Notes: generated from the sequence alone by a model not told the origin. Counted from the stretch's first letter, positions 25,960 to 34,747 are shown. The stretch: 64,000 nt of DNA from Streptomyces sp. DT2A-34 (GCF_030499515.1 NZ_JASTWJ010000001.1:2170001-2234000), one strand, 5' to 3'. Translations and numbers: made by a program.

Positions 25960-26718
25960 CTACCGGACCTCGGTGATCTCCGGCCCGCGCTGGAGCTGGC
26001 CCATGCCGCCGCCGAAGCGCGAACCGGCCTCCTCCTGCTGGACGCCCTCGGGGACCATCTGGGCGTCGTTCGGCAGCTTCAGGACGATCGGGTCGCGGGG
26101 CGCCATCGGGCCCTCGCCGCGGACCACGACCGTGTCCCGGAAGATCTGCTCGAGCAGACCGGCCGCCTGCGGCTGCACCGCGCCCTGGCCCGAGATCACC
26201 CCGCGCAGGAACCAGCGGGGACCGTCCACGCCGACGAACCGCACCACCTGGAAACCGCCCGTGCCGTCCGGCAGCTGAACCGGCACCTGGGCCCGCAGCT
26301 CCCAGCCCAGGGGGCCCTCGACCTCGTCGATGATGCCACCCTGCTGGGTGATGCCGGAGCCGATCTCCTCGCGCACCTCGCCCCAGATGCCCTCGCGCTT
26401 GGGCGCGGCGAAGGCCTGCAGCTGGATGGCGCTGTCGCGCAGCACGACGGTCGCCGCGACGATCGCGTCACCCGCGACCTCGACGCGCAGCTCCATGCCG
26501 TCGACGCCCGGCACCAACAGGCCGCCCAGGTCCACCCGGCCCTCGCCGGGGTCACGGACCTCGGAGCTGTCCCAGGGCCCGTCGGGCCGCGGCTCCGGTT
26601 CGAGCCGTACGCGCTCGCGCGTGCCGTCGTCGTCCGCCTCAGTGTCGATGTCGACGACCTGCTCGGGCTCGCCGGCCGCGTCCTCGGCGGCACCCTTCTT
26701 CTTGCGACGTCCGAACAC
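25960..26718 (-). CDS. DUF3710 domain protein
   Basis: 252 residues starting VFGRRKKKG from a GTG with AAGGACA upstream. The N-terminus is basic then very acidic (DIDTEADDDGTRER). The DUF3710 core covers about residues 60-215 (DLGGLLVPGVDGMELRVEV ... GPRWFLRGVISG). Function is unknown; the family is confined to actinobacteria and commonly lies next to dut, as here (the two are 1 base apart). It is predicted cytosolic, as it has no signal or membrane segment. Confidence 0.88.
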   Translation of the reverse strand: MFGRRKKKGAAEDAAGEPEQVVDIDTEADDDGTRERVRLEPEPRPDGPWDSSEVRDPGEGRVDLGGLLVPGVDGMELRVEVAGDAIVAATVVLRDSAIQLQAFAAPKREGIWGEVREEIGSGITQQGGIIDEVEGPLGWELRAQVPVQLPDGTGGFQVVRFVGVDGPRWFLRGVISGQGAVQPQAAGLLEQIFRDTVVVRGEGPMAPRDPIVLKLPNDAQMVPEGVQQEEAGSRFGGGMGQLQRGPEITEVR

Positions 26719-26719
26719 G

Positions 26720-27280
26720 TCACTGTCCTTCCCGGTCGGATACGACCGAAGCGTATCGATTCCCACCCGTTGCGCCGCCGTCGGCGGCCTGACCGCTTGT
26801 GCTGCTTGTGCCGCCCACCGCGGCATGGCCGCCGGTGGACCCGAAGCCCCCTTCGGCCCGTGCCGAATCGGGAAGCTCCGCGACCTCCTGGAAGCGAACC
26901 TTCTCGACCTGCTGGACGACCAGTTGGGCAATCCGGTCGAAGCGCTCGAACCGCACGGTCTCATGCGGGTCGAGATTCACCACGATCACCTTGATCTCCC
27001 CACGGTACCCGGCATCAACCGTCCCTGGGGCATTCACCAGGGCGACACCGAGGCGGGCGGCGAGACCGGAACGTGGGTGCACGAAGGCCGCGTACCCCTC
27101 CGGCAGGGCGACTGACACCCCGGTGGGCAGTACGGCCCGCTCCCCCGGCTTCAGTTCGCGGCTGACGGTGGTGCGCAGATCGGCTCCCGCGTCACCGGGG
27201 TGCGCGTACGTCGGCAGCGGTACGTCGGGGTCGACGCGCCGGATCAGCACGTCGAGTTCTCGACGGGGCTCACGGCTCAC
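26720..27280 (-). CDS. dut: dUTP pyrophosphatase
   Basis: 186 residues. All five trimeric dUTPase motifs are present: HPGDAGADLR (27-36), PRSGLAARLGV (~70-80), NAPGTVDAGYRGEI (~84-97), RIAQLVVQ (~116-123) and the C-terminal P-loop-like RAEGGFGSTGGH (~141-152). It hydrolyses dUTP to dUMP, keeping uracil out of DNA and supplying dTMP synthesis. A Gly/Ser/Thr/Ala-rich tail follows motif 5. The GTG start overlaps the stop of the upstream thioesterase gene as GTGA. Confidence 0.95.
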   Translation of the reverse strand: MSREPRRELDVLIRRVDPDVPLPTYAHPGDAGADLRTTVSRELKPGERAVLPTGVSVALPEGYAAFVHPRSGLAARLGVALVNAPGTVDAGYRGEIKVIVVNLDPHETVRFERFDRIAQLVVQQVEKVRFQEVAELPDSARAEGGFGSTGGHAAVGGTSSTSGQAADGGATGGNRYASVVSDREGQ

Positions 27281-27861
27281 GGGTTCACCTCGAAGGCACG
27301 GGCACGGCGGACCTGGTCCGGGTCGTTCATGGCGGCCCGGATCTCCTCCGGGCGGCCGTTGTCGATGAAGTGGTCGACCTTCACCTCGATGAAGAGGGCG
27401 TCGGCGCGGACGGCGACGGGCCCGTCGGGACCACCGATCCGTCCGGTGGCGGTCGAGTAGATCTTGCGGTCCGCCACCGCCGTCACCTCCGCCTCCAGAT
27501 ACAGCACCGTGCCCACCGGAACGGGCCGCACGAAGTCGGTCTCCAGCCGCCCGGTCACGGCGATCGTGCGCAGCAGCCAGTTGAGCGAGCCGAGGGTCTC
27601 GTCGAGGGCGCTCGCGAGCACACCGCCGTGCGCGAGTCCGGGGGCGCCCTGATGGGCGGGCTGCACGGTGAACTCGGCGGTGATGCTGACGCCGTCACCG
27701 GCACGCGCCTGCAGGTGCAGCCCGTGGGCCTGCTCGCCGCCGCAGCCGAAACACTCGCCGTAGTGCGCACCGAGAAGCTCACCGGGCGCGGGAGCATCGG
27801 GGTGCCGGGCCGGTTTCACGGCGTCGGCCGGAGGCTTGAGAGTTGCGGAAGTACCACTCAC
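27277..27861 (-). CDS. PaaI-family hotdog thioesterase
   Basis: 194 residues from a GTG start (VSGTSATLKPP). The hotdog fold signature HGGVLASALDETLG and the following strand region (RLETDFVRPVPVGT) place it in the 4HBT/PaaI thioesterase group, which hydrolyses acyl-CoA thioesters. An N-terminal GAHYGECFGCGGEQAHGLHL segment, with two Cys, precedes the domain as in many actinobacterial members. It is the first gene of an operon with dut and DUF3710 and is divergent from a DUF3093 gene with only 58 bp between starts. Substrate unknown. Confidence 0.85.
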   Translation of the reverse strand: MSGTSATLKPPADAVKPARHPDAPAPGELLGAHYGECFGCGGEQAHGLHLQARAGDGVSITAEFTVQPAHQGAPGLAHGGVLASALDETLGSLNWLLRTIAVTGRLETDFVRPVPVGTVLYLEAEVTAVADRKIYSTATGRIGGPDGPVAVRADALFIEVKVDHFIDNGRPEEIRAAMNDPDQVRRARAFEVNP

Positions 27862-27919
27862 AGCCGCAGACCTTACCCGCGCGTCGGCGGGTTCCGGACA
27901 CCGTGCCAAGCTTGGCTTC

Positions 27920-28381
27920 ATGCAGCTCTCCGCCGCCCCGTACGAAGAACGCCTGACCGCCCCCCGCACCTGGTGGCTGATCTCGTTCCTGGTCGGGGTC
28001 TCCCTGGCCCTGATCCTCCTGCCCTTCGGCACGCTGCCCATGCTCGCGGGCCTCGCCGGCGGGACCGCCGCGGCAGCCGTCATGGCGAGCTCGTACGGCT
28101 CGGTCCGCATCCGTCTGGTGGGCGACTCGCTGATCGCGGGCGAGGCGAAGATCCCGGTGCGTGCCCTCGGCGAGGCACACGTCCTGGACCCCGAGGAGGC
28201 CCGCGCCTGGCGCACCCACAAGGCCGACACCCGGGCCTTCCTCCTCCTGCGCGCCTACATCCCCACGGCACTGCGCGTGGAGGTCACGGACCCCGAGGAC
28301 CCGACCCCGTACCTGTACCTGTCGACTCGGGAGCCGGAGCGGTTGGCGGAGGCGATCAGGGCCGCGAAGGCCTCGGTCTAG
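27920..28381 (+). CDS. DUF3093 family membrane protein
   Basis: 153 residues (ATG MQLSAAPYEERL). Two hydrophobic segments at about residues 18-55 (WWLISFLVGVSLALILLPF and LAGLAGGTAAAAVMA) form a hairpin anchor, followed by a soluble domain with the family pattern RAFLLLRAYIPTALRVEV and ending STREPERLAEAIRAAK. DUF3093 is an actinobacterial family of unknown function. A longer upstream frame lacks a ribosome binding site and overlaps the divergent thioesterase. Confidence 0.85.
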   Translation: MQLSAAPYEERLTAPRTWWLISFLVGVSLALILLPFGTLPMLAGLAGGTAAAAVMASSYGSVRIRLVGDSLIAGEAKIPVRALGEAHVLDPEEARAWRTHKADTRAFLLLRAYIPTALRVEVTDPEDPTPYLYLSTREPERLAEAIRAAKASV

Positions 28382-28500
28382 AACACCGGAGCGGGCCTTC
28401 ACCGGCCTGGTCAAGGCTTGTGCTCGCCGTGGCAAAACTTCGCCGCGGCCACGCCGAACGGCCTCTGCGCGGCCGCCGTACCGCCTCCCCCTGGGAGATC

Positions 28501-29226
28501 TCAGCGGCCCCCGAGCCTCTTGCGCCCGCGTACCCGCCCGATGTCACCCATCTCCAGCGGTTCCGCCGGGCGCTCCAGCGGGGGCAGTTCCGGCAACTCG
28601 TCCCACGGCACCTGGATCTTGCGCAGGTCCGCCCGAATCCGGGCCGCGAGCTTCTTGGTGTCCCGGCGGTTCATGACCGCGCCCACCGCGGCTCCCACCA
28701 TGAAGGGCATGAGGTTCGGCAGATTCCGGACCATCCGCTTCATGATCTGCTGACGCAGCTCCCGCTTCATCTGCCCACCGAGAGCGGCGTTGACCGTCGC
28801 CGGCTTCATCGGGTCGATGCCGCGCTCCTCGGACCACGAGGACAGATACGCGGTACTGCGGTTCTTCAGATTGCCGGGCGGGCGTACGCCGTACACCTCG
28901 TGCAGCTCGGCGATCAGCTTCAGTTCGATCGCCGCCACACCGGTGATCTCGGCGGCCAGCTCCATCGGCATCGCGGGCGGCACCGGCAGCATCGCCGCCG
29001 CACCGACTCCCGCGCCGACCGTCGAGCTCGCGTTCGCCGCGCCTGCCACGAGCTTGTCCGCGATCTGCTCGGGCCCCAGGCCCGGGAATTGTCGGCGAAG
29101 GGTCGCGAGGTCGCGTACGGGGATCCGCGGGGCGTTCTCGATGATGCGGTCGGCGAGGTACCCAAGTCCGGCTCTGGCGCGGCTGCCGCCCTTACGGACG
29201 CCTTCCCGGGCCTTCTCCCGGATCAC
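28501..29226 (-). CDS. Conserved hypothetical protein (helical, EcsC-like)
   Basis: 241 residues. Central Ala/Gly/Val-rich hydrophobic helices (STVGAGVGAAAMLPVPPAMP, LMPFMVGAAVGAVMN) are separated by a charged segment (IELKLIAELHEVYGVRPPG). The pattern IELKLIAELHEVYG and the paired Ala/Gly helices recall EcsC-family proteins, but this is a weak resemblance. The C-terminus is basic (RVRGRKRLGGR). It may associate with membranes. Codon usage is normal for the host. It is convergent with the DUF3093 gene; the 119-bp gap holds no clear hairpin. Confidence 0.65.
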   Translation of the reverse strand: MIREKAREGVRKGGSRARAGLGYLADRIIENAPRIPVRDLATLRRQFPGLGPEQIADKLVAGAANASSTVGAGVGAAAMLPVPPAMPMELAAEITGVAAIELKLIAELHEVYGVRPPGNLKNRSTAYLSSWSEERGIDPMKPATVNAALGGQMKRELRQQIMKRMVRNLPNLMPFMVGAAVGAVMNRRDTKKLAARIRADLRKIQVPWDELPELPPLERPAEPLEMGDIGRVRGRKRLGGR

Positions 29227-29436
29227 CGCGGCCCGCCGCCGAACGACGGGCGCGGCAACCTCCGCCGGTGCCGGGAGACCGGCCCCGACGTCGGTTCGAG
29301 CGAGGCCCCCGTACCGGATGAGCCCCGCCCGTCGTCACGCGCGCCGTACGGGCCGTCGGACGGCCCTTCGTCCGCTCCCGACCGTCGGGAGCGGCGCTTC
29401 CAAGGTGGGGTCGAGCCAGTCATGCCCGACCCGACC

Positions 29437-29733
29437 TCAGTCGCAGTCGCGGCAGATCGGCTGACCGTTCTTCTCCCGGGCCAGCTGGCTGCGGTGGTGC
29501 ACCAGGAAGCAGCTCATGCAGGTGAACTCATCCTGCTGCTTCGGCAGCACCCGGACGGCCAGCTCCTCATTGGAGAGGTCCGCGCCGGGCAGCTCAAGGC
29601 CTTCTGCGGCCTCGAACTCGTCGACGTCCACAGAGGAAGTCGACTTGTCGTTCCGCCTGGCCTTGAGCTCTTCAAGGCTGTCCGAGTCGACGTCGTCGTC
29701 GGTCTTGCGTGGGGTGTCGTAATCCGTTGCCAT
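29437..29733 (-). CDS. DUF4193 zinc-ribbon-like small protein
   Basis: 98 residues starting MATDYDTPRKTDDDVDSDSL with GGGGAG upstream. An acidic N-terminal half precedes a C-terminal zinc-ribbon: CMSCFLVHHRSQL ... CRDCD (two CxxC pairs). DUF4193 is a conserved actinobacterial family of unknown function, and the members end exactly in this CxxC as here. The ATG was taken over an upstream in-frame codon because of the ribosome binding site and family length (~100). Confidence 0.9.
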   Translation of the reverse strand: MATDYDTPRKTDDDVDSDSLEELKARRNDKSTSSVDVDEFEAAEGLELPGADLSNEELAVRVLPKQQDEFTCMSCFLVHHRSQLAREKNGQPICRDCD

Positions 29734-30139
29734 GTCGCTCTCCCCCTCTGGGTGTCTGCGGTGTCTCCAGCGCACGTAACGCGTGAGAGGCCGGACTTGT
29801 GCCCGACCCGAGGCGGAGATTTTGCCTCACATCAAGGTCTGTTACTCAATCGACACCCAACCGGACTCCTCAAGAGTGATCGGCTTGGATGGCGAACGGG
29901 ACCGTACACGGTCCTAATGCCGCAGTTCAAAGGCGTCTCACCGTGTACTTCCCGTGATCAAGACCCCCGAAAACCCGGATTTTCCCGGCTTTCCGACGGT
30001 CCGCATGATCACTTTCAGTAGATGGCCAGAAAATCGCCCTTGTGATCGATCACACACGGGGCCGCTCGCCGAGTGCCCAGAAAATTCCGCGCAAAGCGAA
30101 CATCCCCCGTATCTCCGTCGGGTGTCGGCGCACATGGTC
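29734..30139. other. Intergenic region upstream of DUF4193 and downstream of cutS
   Basis: 406 bp, notably less GC-rich than its surroundings (runs such as AAAACCCGGATTTTCCC and AGAAAATCGCCC). It holds the DUF4193 promoter and a 16-bp palindrome (listed separately). I see no conserved ORF and no long terminator hairpin after cutS. Confidence 0.4.
29899..29914. promoter_or_regulatory. Operator-like palindrome GGACCGT-AC-ACGGTCC
   Basis: A perfect 7-bp inverted repeat with a 2-bp spacer, followed by CTAATG. It lies about 165 bases upstream of the DUF4193 start in an AT-richer gap. Size and symmetry fit a dimeric repressor site; the binding protein is not known. Confidence 0.35.
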
Positions 30140-31387
30140 TCAGATCGGCAGAGTCACCCGCATCACGAGTCCTCCGCCCTCACGCGGCTGCGCCGTGATG
30201 TGCCCGCCGTGTGCTCGGGCCACGGACCGCACGATGGACAGCCCCAGGCCGACGCCCTTGTCGCTGCCCGTGCGCTCCGTACGCAGCCGTCTGAACGGCT
30301 CGAAGAGATTGTCGATCTCGTACGCCGGCACCACCGGCCCGGTGTTCGACACGAGCAGGACCGCCTGCCCGTGCTGGACGTCGGTGGTCACCTCGACCCA
30401 GCCGCCCTCCGGGATGTTGTAGCGGACGGCGTTCTGCACCAGGTTCAGCGCGATCCGCTCCAGCAGCACGCCGTTGCCCTGGACGACCGCGGGCTTCTGC
30501 TCGCCGCGGATCACCACGCCCTTGCCCTCGGCATCCGCGTGCACCTGGTCGACGGCCTGCTCGGCCACCTCCGCGAGGTCCACCGGTTTGCGCTCGACGA
30601 TCTGGTTGTCGCTGCGGGCGAGCAGCAGCAGCCCCTCCACGAGTTGCTCGCTGCGCTCGTTGGTGGCCAGCAGCGTCTTGCCGAGCTGCTGGAGTTCCAT
30701 CGGTGCGTTCGGGTCCGACAGGTGCACCTCGAGGAGCGTGCGGTTGATCGCCAGCGGGGTGCGCAGCTCGTGCGAGGCATTGCCGACGAAGCGCTGCTGT
30801 GCGGTGAACGCCCGCTGCAGCCGCTCCAGCATCTCGTCGAAGGTGTCGGCGAGTTCCTTCAGCTCGTCGTCCGGGCCGTCCAGTTCGATACGGCGGGACA
30901 GGTCCGAGCCCGCCACCGCGCGCGCGGTCCGGGTGATCCGGCCCAGCGGCGACAGGACCCGGCCGGCCATGGCGTAGCCGAAGGCGAAGGCGATGACGGC
31001 GAGGCCGAGGAGGGCGAGGAGGGAGCGGCTGAGCAGATTGTCCAGGGCGTGCCGGCGCTGGTCGTCGATGCAGGCGCTGATCGCCTCGTTGAACTGGGAG
31101 AACGTGAGGTTGTCGGACTTGATCGCGGGGCAGTTGTCGCTCGTGACCTGGAGCTGGGTGGCGTCCACGATCTTGAACAGCGGTTCGTTGCCCGTGTTGA
31201 TCGCCTGTGCGGCCAGCAGGTAGATGATCGACAGCAGCAGGATGCCGGCGATCAGGAACATGCCGCCGTACAGCAGCGTGAGCCTTATCCGGATGGTGGG
31301 ACGCAGCCACGGGAAGGGGGGCTCCACCCTCCGGGGGTCCCAGGTGGGCTTCGGGGGCGCCTGCGGAGGCGCGGGAGTCGCGGCCAT
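30140..31387 (-). CDS. cutS: CutS sensor histidine kinase
   Basis: 415 residues. Transmembrane segments lie at about 38-62 and 120-142, flanking a ~60-residue extracytoplasmic sensor with two Cys (NCPAI and ISACID). Then HAMP (~143-195), HisKA with the phospho-His in GNASHELRTPLAINR (~206), and HATPase (LVQNAVRYN, SNTGPVVP, GVGLGLSIVRSVARAHGG). It matches Streptomyces CutS, whose CutRS system responds to envelope redox/secretion stress and was first linked to copper and antibiotic regulation. The pair of extracytoplasmic Cys could form a redox-sensitive disulfide. It starts 6 bases after cutR. Confidence 0.9.
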   Translation of the reverse strand: MAATPAPPQAPPKPTWDPRRVEPPFPWLRPTIRIRLTLLYGGMFLIAGILLLSIIYLLAAQAINTGNEPLFKIVDATQLQVTSDNCPAIKSDNLTFSQFNEAISACIDDQRRHALDNLLSRSLLALLGLAVIAFAFGYAMAGRVLSPLGRITRTARAVAGSDLSRRIELDGPDDELKELADTFDEMLERLQRAFTAQQRFVGNASHELRTPLAINRTLLEVHLSDPNAPMELQQLGKTLLATNERSEQLVEGLLLLARSDNQIVERKPVDLAEVAEQAVDQVHADAEGKGVVIRGEQKPAVVQGNGVLLERIALNLVQNAVRYNIPEGGWVEVTTDVQHGQAVLLVSNTGPVVPAYEIDNLFEPFRRLRTERTGSDKGVGLGLSIVRSVARAHGGHITAQPREGGGLVMRVTLPI

Positions 31388-31393
31388 GGCCGA

Positions 31394-32047
31394 TCAGATC
31401 CGGTAGCCGGAGCCGGGCACGGTGACGATCACCGGAGGCTCCCCCAGCTTGCGGCGCAGTGTCATGACGGTCACCCGCACCACGTTCGTGAAGGGGTCGG
31501 TGTTCTCGTCCCAGGCCTTCTCCAGCAACTGCTCGGCGGAGACCACCGCCCCCTCGCTGCGCATCAGCACTTCCAGGACGGCGAACTCCTTCGGCGCGAG
31601 CTGCACCTCCTTGCCGTCGCGGAAGACCTCGCGGCGATTGGGGTCGAGCTTGATGCCGGCACGCTCCAGGACGGGCGGCAGCGGCACGCTCGTACGGCGG
31701 CCGAGGGCACGCACGCGTGCCGTCAGCTCACTGAAGGCGAAGGGCTTGGGGAGATAGTCGTCGGCGCCGATCTCCAGCCCCTCCACGCGGTCGCTGACGT
31801 CGCCGGAGGCCGTGAGCATCAGCACGCGCGTGGGCATGCCGAGTTCGACGATCTTGCGGCAGACGTCGTCGCCGTGCACCAGCGGGAGGTCGCGGTCGAG
31901 GACGACCACGTCGTAGTCGTTGACGCCGATGCGCTCCAGGGCGGCCGCACCGTCGTACACGACGTCGACGGCCATGGCCTCCCGGCGCAGTCCGGTGGCC
32001 ACCGCATCGGCGAGCAGTTGCTCGTCCTCGACGACGAGTACGCGCAC
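31394..32047 (-). CDS. cutR: CutR response regulator
   Basis: 217 residues from GTG (VRVLVVEDEQ) with AAGGACA upstream. An in-frame extension of 44 codons upstream has no family match. Receiver domain: acidic E7-D8, phospho-acceptor D51 (VVVLDRDLPLVHG), LTAS and PKPF. The DNA-binding domain is a winged helix of the OmpR type (LAPKEFAVLEVLMRSEGAVVSAEQLLEKAWDENTDPFTNVVRV). It forms an operon with cutS. Confidence 0.92.
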   Translation of the reverse strand: MRVLVVEDEQLLADAVATGLRREAMAVDVVYDGAAALERIGVNDYDVVVLDRDLPLVHGDDVCRKIVELGMPTRVLMLTASGDVSDRVEGLEIGADDYLPKPFAFSELTARVRALGRRTSVPLPPVLERAGIKLDPNRREVFRDGKEVQLAPKEFAVLEVLMRSEGAVVSAEQLLEKAWDENTDPFTNVVRVTVMTLRRKLGEPPVIVTVPGSGYRI

Positions 32048-32464
32048 GTCGCTTGTCCTTCCTGTGTCCACCCGCGTAGCGCTTGTCTCGCCCGCGAGCA
32101 GGGGTGTTGGTCGGGTGTCTTGGCCTCCATCCTGCACTTTTCCGCCATAAGTCGGCGGTAAGGCGGGTGTGCGGACCATGAAGGACGGGTGTGAAGCCCG
32201 GGAATGCGAGATTTTCTCTTGCGGTTGAGGTTTCCGCGGAAGGGACCGGGGGGAGGACGGCTTTACACCCCGCGATCACGCTCTGCTCGTGCCGCACCAC
32301 CATGCGGTACGAATCGATCCGCTTTCCGCAGAGCGGGCGTGGGTGTCCGGCACCGTCGCCGCCCGGCCAGGGCAGCGCTGGGCACCTATCGGAGACGTGA
32401 TCGCCCCTTCCGAACGGCACACCCCCGTGCCACCGACCCACGACCCAGGACGAGGGGGCGCAGC
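32048..32464. other. Intergenic region between cutR and a small divergent gene
   Basis: 417 bp that contain the cutRS promoter region. A hairpin-like CCGCC-ATAAGT-CGGCGG repeat lies near 32142-32160. No further gene is supported; a longer frame reading through this region from upstream of the small gene has no coding character. Confidence 0.35.
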
Positions 32465-32638
32465 ATGGACGCATTCACCGCAGGACTTCTGCAGCGCATA
32501 AGGGCGACCGAGTCCGACCTGACGCGGGCTCGTGACGAGGGCGACGACTTCCTCGTCGAGGTGGAGCAGGGCGAGCTCGACGACCTGCGCCGCCTCGCCG
32601 CCGAGCACGGTGTGGAAGTCGGCGCGTCACGCGTCTGA
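32465..32638 (+). CDS. Small conserved hypothetical protein (57 aa)
   Basis: 57 residues starting MDAFTAGLLQRIRATESDL, predicted as one long charged helix (TRARDEGDDFLVEVEQGELDDLRRLAAEHG). The start is supported by a short GA-rich stretch (GAGGGGGC) upstream. A strong terminator follows at once. It sits between cutRS and the inositol monophosphatase, as in related genomes as far as I recall. Function unknown. Confidence 0.7.
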   Translation: MDAFTAGLLQRIRATESDLTRARDEGDDFLVEVEQGELDDLRRLAAEHGVEVGASRV

Positions 32639-32647
32639 CCAGCACGA

Positions 32648-32686
32648 CGAAGGGGCCCCGGCGAATCCAGCGCCGGGGCCCCTTCG
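32648..32686. terminator. Bidirectional terminator
   Basis: A perfect 16-bp stem (CGAAGGGGCCCCGGCG with CGCCGGGGCCCCTTCG) and a 7-base loop, between the convergent small gene and the inositol monophosphatase gene. The symmetric sequence can serve both strands. Confidence 0.88.
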
Positions 32687-32699
32687 CGTCCTCCCGCGA

Positions 32700-33515
32700 T
32701 CAGTCGTGCCAAGCGCCGAAGTCCTCCAGGAGCCGCTGGAGGGGCTCGAAGACTCCCGGCGTGGCCGCCACCGCGAGGTCGCGTGACGGGCGCTCTCCGG
32801 GGCGCCCGCCGGTCAGGGCGCCCGCTTCCCGTGCGATCAGGTCGCCCGCGGCCACGTCCCAGGCGTTGAGGCCGCGCTCGTAGTAGCCGTCGAGGCGGCC
32901 CGCGGCCAGGTCGCACAGGTCGATCGCGGCCGAGCCACCGCGCCGGATGTCACGCAGGAGGGGGATCAGCCGCTGCGCGACGTCGGCCTGGTGGGCGCGG
33001 ACCTCGGTGACGTAGTTGAAGCCGGTCGAGACCAGGGCCTGGTCCAGGGGCGCGGTGGGCCGGCAGCTGAGCCTGCGCTCGCCGTCCCAGGGCCCCGTGG
33101 CCCAGGCGCCGGTGCCGCGGACCGCGTGGTAGGTCTCGCCGCGCATCGGGGCCGCCACGACGCCGACGACCGCTTCACCGTCCTGCTCGGCGGCGATGGA
33201 GACGGACCAAGTGGGCAGTCCGTACAGGTAGTTGACCGTGCCGTCGAGCGGATCGATCACCCAGCGGATGCCGCTCGTGCCCTCGGTGGAGGCGCCCTCC
33301 TCGCCGAGGAAGCCGTCGTCCGGGCGGTGCTCGGAGATCAGATCGGTGATCAGCTTCTCCGCCGCGATGTCCATCTCCGTGACCACGTCGATCGGGCTCG
33401 ACTTGGTCGCGGCGACCGCGAGGTCGGCCGGGCGGCCGTCGCGCAGCAGCTCGCCCGCGCGACGGGCGGCCTCGCGGGCCAGCCGGAGCAGTTCCGAGTG
33501 CAGGGGGTCGGTCAC
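32700..33515 (-). CDS. Inositol monophosphatase family protein
   Basis: 271 residues from GTG (VTDPLHSELLRLAREAARRAG) with GAGGAG 5 bases upstream. The metal-binding motifs of the FIG superfamily are visible: GEEG (~74), WVIDPLDGTVNYLYGLP (~88-104) and the C-terminal GLNAWDVAAGDLIAREAG. Such enzymes dephosphorylate inositol-1-phosphate or related sugar phosphates using Mg2+. It lies 8 bases after hemH, so both are in one operon, although the link with heme synthesis is unclear. A much longer frame reading through from hemH antisense is spurious. Confidence 0.9.
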   Translation of the reverse strand: MTDPLHSELLRLAREAARRAGELLRDGRPADLAVAATKSSPIDVVTEMDIAAEKLITDLISEHRPDDGFLGEEGASTEGTSGIRWVIDPLDGTVNYLYGLPTWSVSIAAEQDGEAVVGVVAAPMRGETYHAVRGTGAWATGPWDGERRLSCRPTAPLDQALVSTGFNYVTEVRAHQADVAQRLIPLLRDIRRGGSAAIDLCDLAAGRLDGYYERGLNAWDVAAGDLIAREAGALTGGRPGERPSRDLAVAATPGVFEPLQRLLEDFGAWHD

Positions 33516-33523
33516 GGGGCTCC

Positions 33524-34651
33524 TCACGCGTACGGGCTGTCGGCGCCCGCGGCGGCCGGCCTGGGGGCGCGGGCCGGGCAGCAGCCGATCGGGCAGAGGT
33601 TGTGGTCGGCGCCGAGCGCACCGAGGGCGCAGGGCGTGACCTCCTGGCCGCGCTCCACGGCGGCACGCTCCAGGACGAGGTCGCGGATCGCGGCGGCGAA
33701 CCGCGGGTCGTCGCCGACGGTGGCCGAGCGGCGCATCGGCAGGCCGAGCTCCTCGGCCTTGGCCTTGGCCTCCGTGTCGAGGTCGTAGAGGACCTCCATG
33801 TGGTCGGAGACGAAGCCGATGGGCGAGATCACGACCGCCGGGACCCCGGCCTCGTGCCGCTCCTCGAGGTGGTCGCAGATGTCGGGCTCCAGCCACGGGA
33901 TGTGCGGGGCGCCGGAGCGGGACTGGTAGACGAGCTGCCAGGGGTGGTCGACGCCGGTGCGCTCGCGTACGGCGTCGGCGATCAGCCGCGCGACGTCCAG
34001 GTGCTGCTCGACGTACGCGCCGCCGTCGCCCTGCTCCTCGACCGGGCCGGAGGTGTCCGCGGCCGCGGTCGGGATCGAGTGGGTCGAGAAGGCGATGTGC
34101 GCGCCGTCCCGGATGTCCTCGGGAAGGTAGGCGAGGGACTCGACGACACCGTCGATCATCGGCTCCAGGAAGCCCGGGTGGTTGAAGTAGTGCCGCAGCT
34201 TGTCGACCTTCGGCAGCTCCAGGCCCTCGGCCTCGAGGGCGGCGAGCGAGTCGGCGAGGTTCTCGCGGTACTGGCGGCAGCCCGAGTAGGAGGCGTAGGC
34301 GCTGGTGGCGAGGACGATGATCCGGCGGCGGCCGTCGGCGACCATCTCGCGCAGGGTGTCCGTCAGGTACGGCGCCCAGTTGCGGTTGCCCCAGTAGATC
34401 GGCAGGTCCAGGCCGTGCTCGGCGAAGTCCTTGCGGAGGGCGTCGAGCAGGGCGCGGTTCTGGTCGTTGATGGGGCTGACCCCGCCGAACAGGAAGTAGT
34501 GTTCGCCGACTTCCTTCAGGCGTTCCTGGGGGATGCCCCGCCCACGGGTCACGTTCTCCAGGAACGGGATCACGTCGTCCGGGCCCTCGGGGCCGCCGAA
34601 GGAGAGCAGGAGCAGGGCGTCGTAGGGGGTGGCATCGCGCGCGTCTGGCAT
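33524..34651 (-). CDS. hemH: Coproporphyrin ferrochelatase
   Basis: 375 residues. Family features include [14 protein letters not shown] (13-26), the catalytic His in FSTHSIP (~191), and the acidic site residue in [14 protein letters not shown] (~270-283). A C-terminal Cys set ([18 protein letters not shown]) fits the [2Fe-2S] ferrochelatases of actinobacteria, which insert iron into coproporphyrin III in the coproporphyrin-dependent heme pathway (also called CpfC). A putative iron box lies upstream at 34729-34747, so iron-dependent control is likely. ATG start; 77 bases from the iron box to the start. Confidence 0.94.
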   Translation of the reverse strand: MPDARDATPYDALLLLSFGGPEGPDDVIPFLENVTRGRGIPQERLKEVGEHYFLFGGVSPINDQNRALLDALRKDFAEHGLDLPIYWGNRNWAPYLTDTLREMVADGRRRIIVLATSAYASYSGCRQYRENLADSLAALEAEGLELPKVDKLRHYFNHPGFLEPMIDGVVESLAYLPEDIRDGAHIAFSTHSIPTAAADTSGPVEEQGDGGAYVEQHLDVARLIADAVRERTGVDHPWQLVYQSRSGAPHIPWLEPDICDHLEERHEAGVPAVVISPIGFVSDHMEVLYDLDTEAKAKAEELGLPMRRSATVGDDPRFAAAIRDLVLERAAVERGQEVTPCALGALGADHNLCPIGCCPARAPRPAAAGADSPYA

Positions 34652-34728
34652 GGGTCGATCCTGTCATTCGGTACTGACAGCCGGGAAACGGCGGGGTGAC
34701 CACCCGGGTTCCCGGTTCGTCCGGCCAG

Positions 34729-34747
34729 GTGCGTTAGGGTCACCTAA
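34729..34747. promoter_or_regulatory. Iron box (DmdR/IdeR-type) between hemH and MFS gene
   Basis: GTGCGTTAGGGTCACCTAA matches the iron-box consensus TTAGGTTAGGCTCACCTAA at about 15 of 19 positions, with the right half-site perfect. It lies in the divergent promoter gap between hemH (starts 77 bp away) and the MFS gene (108 bp away). Control of one or both genes by a DtxR-family iron repressor is inferred. Confidence 0.65.

Noticed and set aside
27370..30021. An 883-codon open frame on the plus strand
   Set aside because: It is antisense to, or out of frame with, the thioesterase, DUF3093, EcsC-like and DUF4193 genes and has no similarity to any family.
29954..32161. A 735-codon open frame antisense to cutRS
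   Set aside because: cutS and cutR are unmistakable on the other strand; the long frame is a by-product of their codon bias.
32700..34703. A 667-codon open frame on the minus strand covering both hemH and the inositol monophosphatase
   Set aside because: Only the last 271 codons match a family; the rest is an out-of-frame reading of hemH, a common effect of high GC.
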